Origin: a bacterium | Lineage (GTDB): Bacteria > Hydrothermota > UBA3073 > JACQXS01 > JAQTXJ01 | NCBI GenBank assembly: GCA_028688815.1 | Contig: JAQTXJ010000016.1 | Coordinates: 1 to 39,512, forward strand | DNA length: 39,512 bases | Direction of reading: 5' to 3' | Part shown: one piece after another, positions 36,263 to 39,512 of the stretch | How the letters are laid out: each line of letters opens with the position of its first letter | Position numbering within the stretch: position 1 is the first letter of the stretch | Notes under the pieces: generated by a model | The model's input: the letters and a program-made list of their open reading frames with translations, nothing else | The model's database searches: none | Told to the model about the DNA's origin: nothing | Position numbers and translations under genes: made by a program

Positions 36263-37063
36263 TTATATTAAAATTAGTTTTTTAGTTATAATGTAGTTAT
36301 TAGTGCTTAATTTAGCGAAATAGACTCCGGAAGACAAATACTTAGTGTTTATAACCACATTGTAAGTTCCTGCCTCTTTTTCTTCATTTACAATTGCTTT
36401 TATATCCCTACCGGTTAGGTCGTAAATCTTCAATGAAATCTTAGTTTTGGCAGGAAGCGAGTAACAGATAGTTGCAAAATTAATAGATGTATTAATGGAA
36501 AGTTTAGTGTTTTGTGGTGTTATTAGTGGAAGGTTTTCTTCTACTCCTACTACTGCCTCTGATATGTTAAGAGCAAATAGTTTGAGTGTATCAAGAGCAG
36601 GTTGTATTTTATTATAAATGGTTATGGAGACAAAAAATTTATCCTGTCTGAAATCTGTACGGTAGTCAAATAGTAAAGTTTCATCAATCCTTGCCTCAGT
36701 ACCTGCAGGATTAGTTGTCCATGGTGTTCCTGTTCCACTTGCTGTATTATGATATACGTTTTTTGCTCCTGTTGAATCTGTCTGGTCGTATATTCTGACT
36801 TCAAGGCTATCCGTAGAGCTTTTATACTGCCGGAATACACATTTAACAAAGCCGTTACTGGTGTATAGCGGAGCGGCACCGTCAATGAGTGCTTCTAGCT
36901 GGGTCTCATTTTCTGCCATGCTCATTACGCCGCTCTTTGTCCAGTTCCCGATTTCGTTATTCTCAGGAAAAAGATTAACTACATCCTGAGATGCGAATAT
37001 AATATTATCCTTACCAGTAAAAAATAATATTGTAAAGATTATTGTTAGAACAAGAAATCTCAT
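36263..37063 (-). CDS. Secreted DUF6599-like protein with C-terminal sorting domain
   Basis: A Sec-type signal peptide (to about residue 24) replaces the lipobox of its paralogue. The DUF6599-like domain follows (about 28-170: NEIGNWTKSG, ALIDGAAPLYTSNGFVKC, SLEVRIYDQTDSTGAKNVY). Residues 180-266 are a full sorting domain (ICYSLPAKTKISLKIYDLTG, GTYNVVINTKYLSSGVYFAK, KKLILI). So the same core domain is made as a lipoprotein and as a protein addressed to the surface. The ATG comes one base after the stop of the upstream DUF362 gene, with no clear ribosome site, so translation is probably coupled. Confidence 0.8.
   Translation of the reverse strand: MRFLVLTIIFTILFFTGKDNIIFASQDVVNLFPENNEIGNWTKSGVMSMAENETQLEALIDGAAPLYTSNGFVKCVFRQYKSSTDSLEVRIYDQTDSTGAKNVYHNTASGTGTPWTTNPAGTEARIDETLLFDYRTDFRQDKFFVSITIYNKIQPALDTLKLFALNISEAVVGVEENLPLITPQNTKLSINTSINFATICYSLPAKTKISLKIYDLTGRDIKAIVNEEKEAGTYNVVINTKYLSSGVYFAKLSTNNYIITKKLILI
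36607..36826 (-). repeat. Duplicated segment in the DUF6599-like pair, copy 2
   Basis: Partner of 35761-35980; see that entry. The offset is a constant 846 bases over the whole block, so there are no insertions or deletions within it. Confidence 0.85.
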
Positions 37064-37064
37064 A

Positions 37065-38375
37065 CTAATGTAAGATACTTATTTTTTGTGTAAACATTTT
37101 TTCCTGTGTGTAGAGACTTAAGAAATAAGTTCCGGAAGGCAAATTTTCCTCTAAAGTACAGTTTATTTTGTGAATGCCATTATTAAGATATCCCTGATAA
37201 AGGCTTGTTTCAAACCTGCCGGAAGAGTTGTATATATCAAGATGTATGAAAGCAGGTGATTGTAAATTAAGTTTAATATTTGCATTCCTGCGTAAGGGAT
37301 TAGGAGATACGGTAAAAATGTCGTTCCGGGTGGGTAATAGTTGAGCTTCTTCGAGCCCTATATTAGTTACTTGTATAAGATTAACGCTTGTAGTGCCTAA
37401 ATTATAAGGCGCCTGCGCTGCATTGGTAATGGATGCCGCACTAATCGTGCCGTATCCCAACTTAGTCCGCTCTTCGTTAATTATGTTCTGCCCCTGAGTA
37501 TCACAGGCAACTGGATCGAAACTCATTATTATCTTCTTCGGATTGCAATTAGGCGAGCCTCCTGGCCCCCAGTTAACTACTCCGAATATGGCATCAATTA
37601 TGAATATTTTCTGGATGTTGTTTGGAGTAAGAATGTCCCTTATCTGCTGGTTAAGAGCAGGGATACCGTGCCCGCAGTGACCGTCAGGGTCATGACTGAT
37701 TGTATCGGTAGAGCCGAAGTTGTTTTTCATACATAAAGTAGTAGTGGCAAAACTGTGGTCTTTTAAAACCGCAGCATTTATAATATAGTCACACATCTGG
37801 CTTAGAATTTTACTTGGGTGCTGGGTGCTGCCGTAAACATTAAAAGAAACACTGCTGTCAGATCCTACTCCGGACTGATTTGTCCCGAAACATCTGACAG
37901 TGTTAGAATCTGTTCCCGTATATTTTGTATAACCGGCACTTGTTAATTCCCCATTGGTTCTATCCCAGATAATTACGTTGTTTTTAATGAAATTAGTTCC
38001 TCCGAGATTCATTTGTATAAGTCCGTTTACAATGCAATTCACAACTGTCGGATGAGTTGATAGTGCGCTGTTTATACAATTTACTTTTATGCCTATAACG
38101 CTGTTAGACGTTATTCCTGGGAAAATGGATTTCCATGCATCCCCAACCGTGGATTGACCCGTTAAAGCTTTTATTGAAGCATTCATCATAAGTTGAACGG
38201 TTGATTGATTAATAGTGCTTCCTGTATTTGCATCTGCACTATAACACTGAACTACATCACTTGCTTTAGGGGATTTATTATCTTTTGCTCCAAAAGAAAG
38301 TATTGGCTGAGTAGCTATTCCTGCGGCTCCTATTCCTGCTAATTTTAAGAATTCTCTTCTTGTAACTTTTTTCAT
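37065..38375 (-). CDS. Tat-signal DUF362-like protein with C-terminal sorting domain
   Basis: The 436-residue protein begins with a twin-arginine signal nearly identical to that of the other DUF362 protein (TRREFLKLAGIGAAGIATQP). The core keeps the DUF362 landmarks: VIGIKVNCINS, AAVLKDHSFATTTLCMKNNFG, IFIIDAIFGVVNWGPGGSP, SFDPVACDTQGQNII. Several Cys residues are shared with the paralogue (NCINS, RCFGT, QMCDY, TLCMKN, NCNPKK, VACDT) and could bind a cluster or metal. The last 80 residues are a sorting domain (IFTVSPNPLRRNANIKLNLQ to TQKISILH). Tat export followed by a sorting domain is an unusual pairing. GGAGGAAAA precedes the ATG, which confirms the start. Confidence 0.85.
   Translation of the reverse strand: MKKVTRREFLKLAGIGAAGIATQPILSFGAKDNKSPKASDVVQCYSADANTGSTINQSTVQLMMNASIKALTGQSTVGDAWKSIFPGITSNSVIGIKVNCINSALSTHPTVVNCIVNGLIQMNLGGTNFIKNNVIIWDRTNGELTSAGYTKYTGTDSNTVRCFGTNQSGVGSDSSVSFNVYGSTQHPSKILSQMCDYIINAAVLKDHSFATTTLCMKNNFGSTDTISHDPDGHCGHGIPALNQQIRDILTPNNIQKIFIIDAIFGVVNWGPGGSPNCNPKKIIMSFDPVACDTQGQNIINEERTKLGYGTISAASITNAAQAPYNLGTTSVNLIQVTNIGLEEAQLLPTRNDIFTVSPNPLRRNANIKLNLQSPAFIHLDIYNSSGRFETSLYQGYLNNGIHKINCTLEENLPSGTYFLSLYTQEKMFTQKISILH
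37954..38080 (-). repeat. Identical 127-base block shared by the two DUF362-like sorting-domain genes, copy 1
   Basis: This block is identical to 39386-39512 over all 127 bases that I compared, while the flanking gene sequence differs at many positions. It may extend further in the second copy, beyond the window. Confidence 0.9.
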
Positions 38376-38409
38376 TTTTCCTCCAAGTTTATGTAATTAA
38401 TGTAGTATA

Positions 38410-38438
38410 TTTTTAATATTCTAAATATAAAAAGTCAA
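38410..38438 (-). promoter_or_regulatory. Possible promoter for the DUF362-DUF6599-polyferredoxin operon
   Basis: Minus-strand TTGACT (38438-38433), a 17-base spacer and TAAAAA (38415-38410) would give a leader of about 27 bases with GGAGGAAAA before the ATG at 38375. The -10 is weak, and read-through from the paralogue upstream is also possible. Confidence 0.35.
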
Positions 38439-38511
38439 GATAATTAGTAAATTACTCTATTCCAAATAGATTAAATTGATTACAATAATAGAGTAAATAT
38501 ATAAAGTTTTT

Positions 38512-39512
38512 TTATCGAAGAATAGTTATTTTTTGTGTATATAGGTTATCTTGCAAATGTAGGCTTAAAAAATAAGTTCCTGTGGGCAAGTTGACATTCA
38601 AATTTTTGAAATTATGAGTTCCTTGCGTAAGATACGCTTGATATAGATTTGTTTCAAACCTTCCGGAAGAGTTATATATGTCAAGATGTATAAAAGCGGG
38701 TGAGTGTAAGTTCAGTTTAATGTTTGCAATCCTGCGTAAAGGATTGGGAGATACAGTAAAAATATCGTTCTGGGCTGGTAATAGTTGAGCTTCTTCAATG
38801 CCGATATTGGTTACCTGAATAAGGTTGACGTTTGTAGTGCCAAGGTTGTAAGGCGATTTTGCGGCATTAGTAATGGAATCTGCACTAATTGTACCGTATC
38901 CCAACTTAGTCCGCTCTTCGTTAATTATGTTCTGCCCTTGGGTATCGCAGGCAACCGGGTCGAAACTCATTATTATTTTTTTGGGATTGCAGTTGGGTGA
39001 TCCATCCGGTCCCCAGTTTATTCTTCCAAATATAGCGTCGATTATAAAGATTTTTTGGATATTGTGCGGAGTGATAACATCACGGATTTGTTGATTGAGC
39101 GAAGGAATTGCATTGTCACAATCGTGATTTAGAGGATCAACGGAGCCAAAATGGTTTTTCATACACAAAGTAGTAGTGGCACCGTTGTGGTCTTTCAGAA
39201 CAGCAGCATTTATAAGGTAATCACACATCTGGCTTAGAATTTTGCTTGGATGTTCAGTATCACCTGAAACGTTAAACGAAATACTGTTATCGTAATCAAT
39301 CCCAGATTCATCAGTTCCAAAACAGCGTGCAGTACCGGAATTTGTCCCTGTATATTTAGTATAGCCGGCACTTGTTAATTCCCAGTTGGTTCTATCCCAG
39401 ATAATTACGTTGTTTTTAATGAAATTAGTTCCTCCGAGATTCATTTGTATAAGTCCGTTTACAATGCAATTCACAACTGTCGGATGAGTTGATAGTGCGC
39501 TGTTTATACAAT
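38512..39512 (-). CDS. DUF362-like protein with C-terminal sorting domain, 5' end outside the window
   Basis: The reading frame is open to the window edge, so the Tat signal expected from its paralogue is not seen. The 333 or so visible residues correspond to the paralogue's residue 103 onward and keep the same landmarks: AAVLKDHNGATTTLCMKNHFG, IFIIDAIFGRINWGPDGSP, SFDPVACDTQGQNII, and a sorting domain ending YTQKITILR. It is a tandem duplicate of 37065-38375. The GTG that can be read near 39474 is internal, not a start. The 136-base gap before the next gene holds the possible promoter. Confidence 0.85.
   Translation of the reverse strand, partial: CINSALSTHPTVVNCIVNGLIQMNLGGTNFIKNNVIIWDRTNWELTSAGYTKYTGTNSGTARCFGTDESGIDYDNSISFNVSGDTEHPSKILSQMCDYLINAAVLKDHNGATTTLCMKNHFGSVDPLNHDCDNAIPSLNQQIRDVITPHNIQKIFIIDAIFGRINWGPDGSPNCNPKKIIMSFDPVACDTQGQNIINEERTKLGYGTISADSITNAAKSPYNLGTTNVNLIQVTNIGIEEAQLLPAQNDIFTVSPNPLRRIANIKLNLHSPAFIHLDIYNSSGRFETNLYQAYLTQGTHNFKNLNVNLPTGTYFLSLHLQDNLYTQKITILR
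39386..39512 (-). repeat. Identical 127-base block shared by the two DUF362-like sorting-domain genes, copy 2
   Basis: Partner of 37954-38080 at a constant offset of 1432 bases. It is cut by the window end, so the true length of the identical tract is unknown. Confidence 0.9.

Overview
The window is about 39.5 kb of AT-rich bacterial DNA from an organism with an outer membrane. It encodes an Omp85/BamA-type barrel protein, a very large predicted surface barrel protein, lipoproteins, and seven proteins with a C-terminal Ig-like sorting domain of the FlgD/type IX secretion (T9SS) kind. Low GC, this sorting domain, a ThiD2-ThiE fusion and a short citryl-CoA lyase-like protein suggest an uncultured FCB-like or WOR-3-like lineage. 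That placement is inference, not proof. No rRNA, tRNA, CRISPR array, transposase, integrase or phage gene is visible.

Layout. (1) 1-6.35 kb, plus strand: a small lipoprotein, an exported cyclophilin with a TonB-like tail, a class I/II aminotransferase, cysS carrying a palindromic in-frame insertion, and a secreted beta-rich protein with a sorting domain. (2) 6.4-12.8 kb, minus strand: der, flanked by two related double-hairpin repeats, then a large secreted subtilase, a frameshifted adenosine-specific kinase and a short citrate-synthase-family protein. (3) 12.9-17.2 kb, plus strand: a secreted RCC1-repeat propeller, a sugar isomerase-like TIM barrel and a secreted FG-GAP/VCBS propeller. (4) 17.2-27 kb: an O-antigen ligase-type polymerase diverging from psd, rmuC and alaS; alaS converges on an Omp85 - SpoIID/LytB lipoprotein - ThiD2-ThiE operon. 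(5) 27.1-29.3 kb: hppA, a membrane pyrophosphatase with K+-independent signature residues. (6) 29.4-39.5 kb, minus strand: a compact run of seven genes that is the most unusual part of the window.

Region 6 encodes, in transcription order, two paralogous DUF362-like proteins with Tat signals and sorting domains (the first cut by the window end), a DUF6599-like protein with a sorting domain, its close paralogue as a lipoprotein, a Tat-signal DUF362 protein without a sorting domain, a NapH-NapG-like polyferredoxin fusion with an internal twin-arginine motif, and a 1271-residue propeller plus barrel-like protein ending in Phe. Two domain families are thus each made in a periplasmic or lipid-anchored form and in a form tagged for the surface, beside a membrane electron carrier and a possible outer-membrane exit or anchor. 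I suggest a cell-envelope redox or metal module that spans both membranes. Its substrate and function are unknown.

Regulation. TTGAC(A/T) -35 boxes recur in the divergent intergenic regions. Three housekeeping genes (thiE, psd and the citryl-CoA lyase-like gene) have their ATG within 6-9 bases of the -10 box and no Shine-Dalgarno site, suggesting leaderless mRNAs. Many of the exported-protein genes and hppA instead have strong purine-rich ribosome sites.
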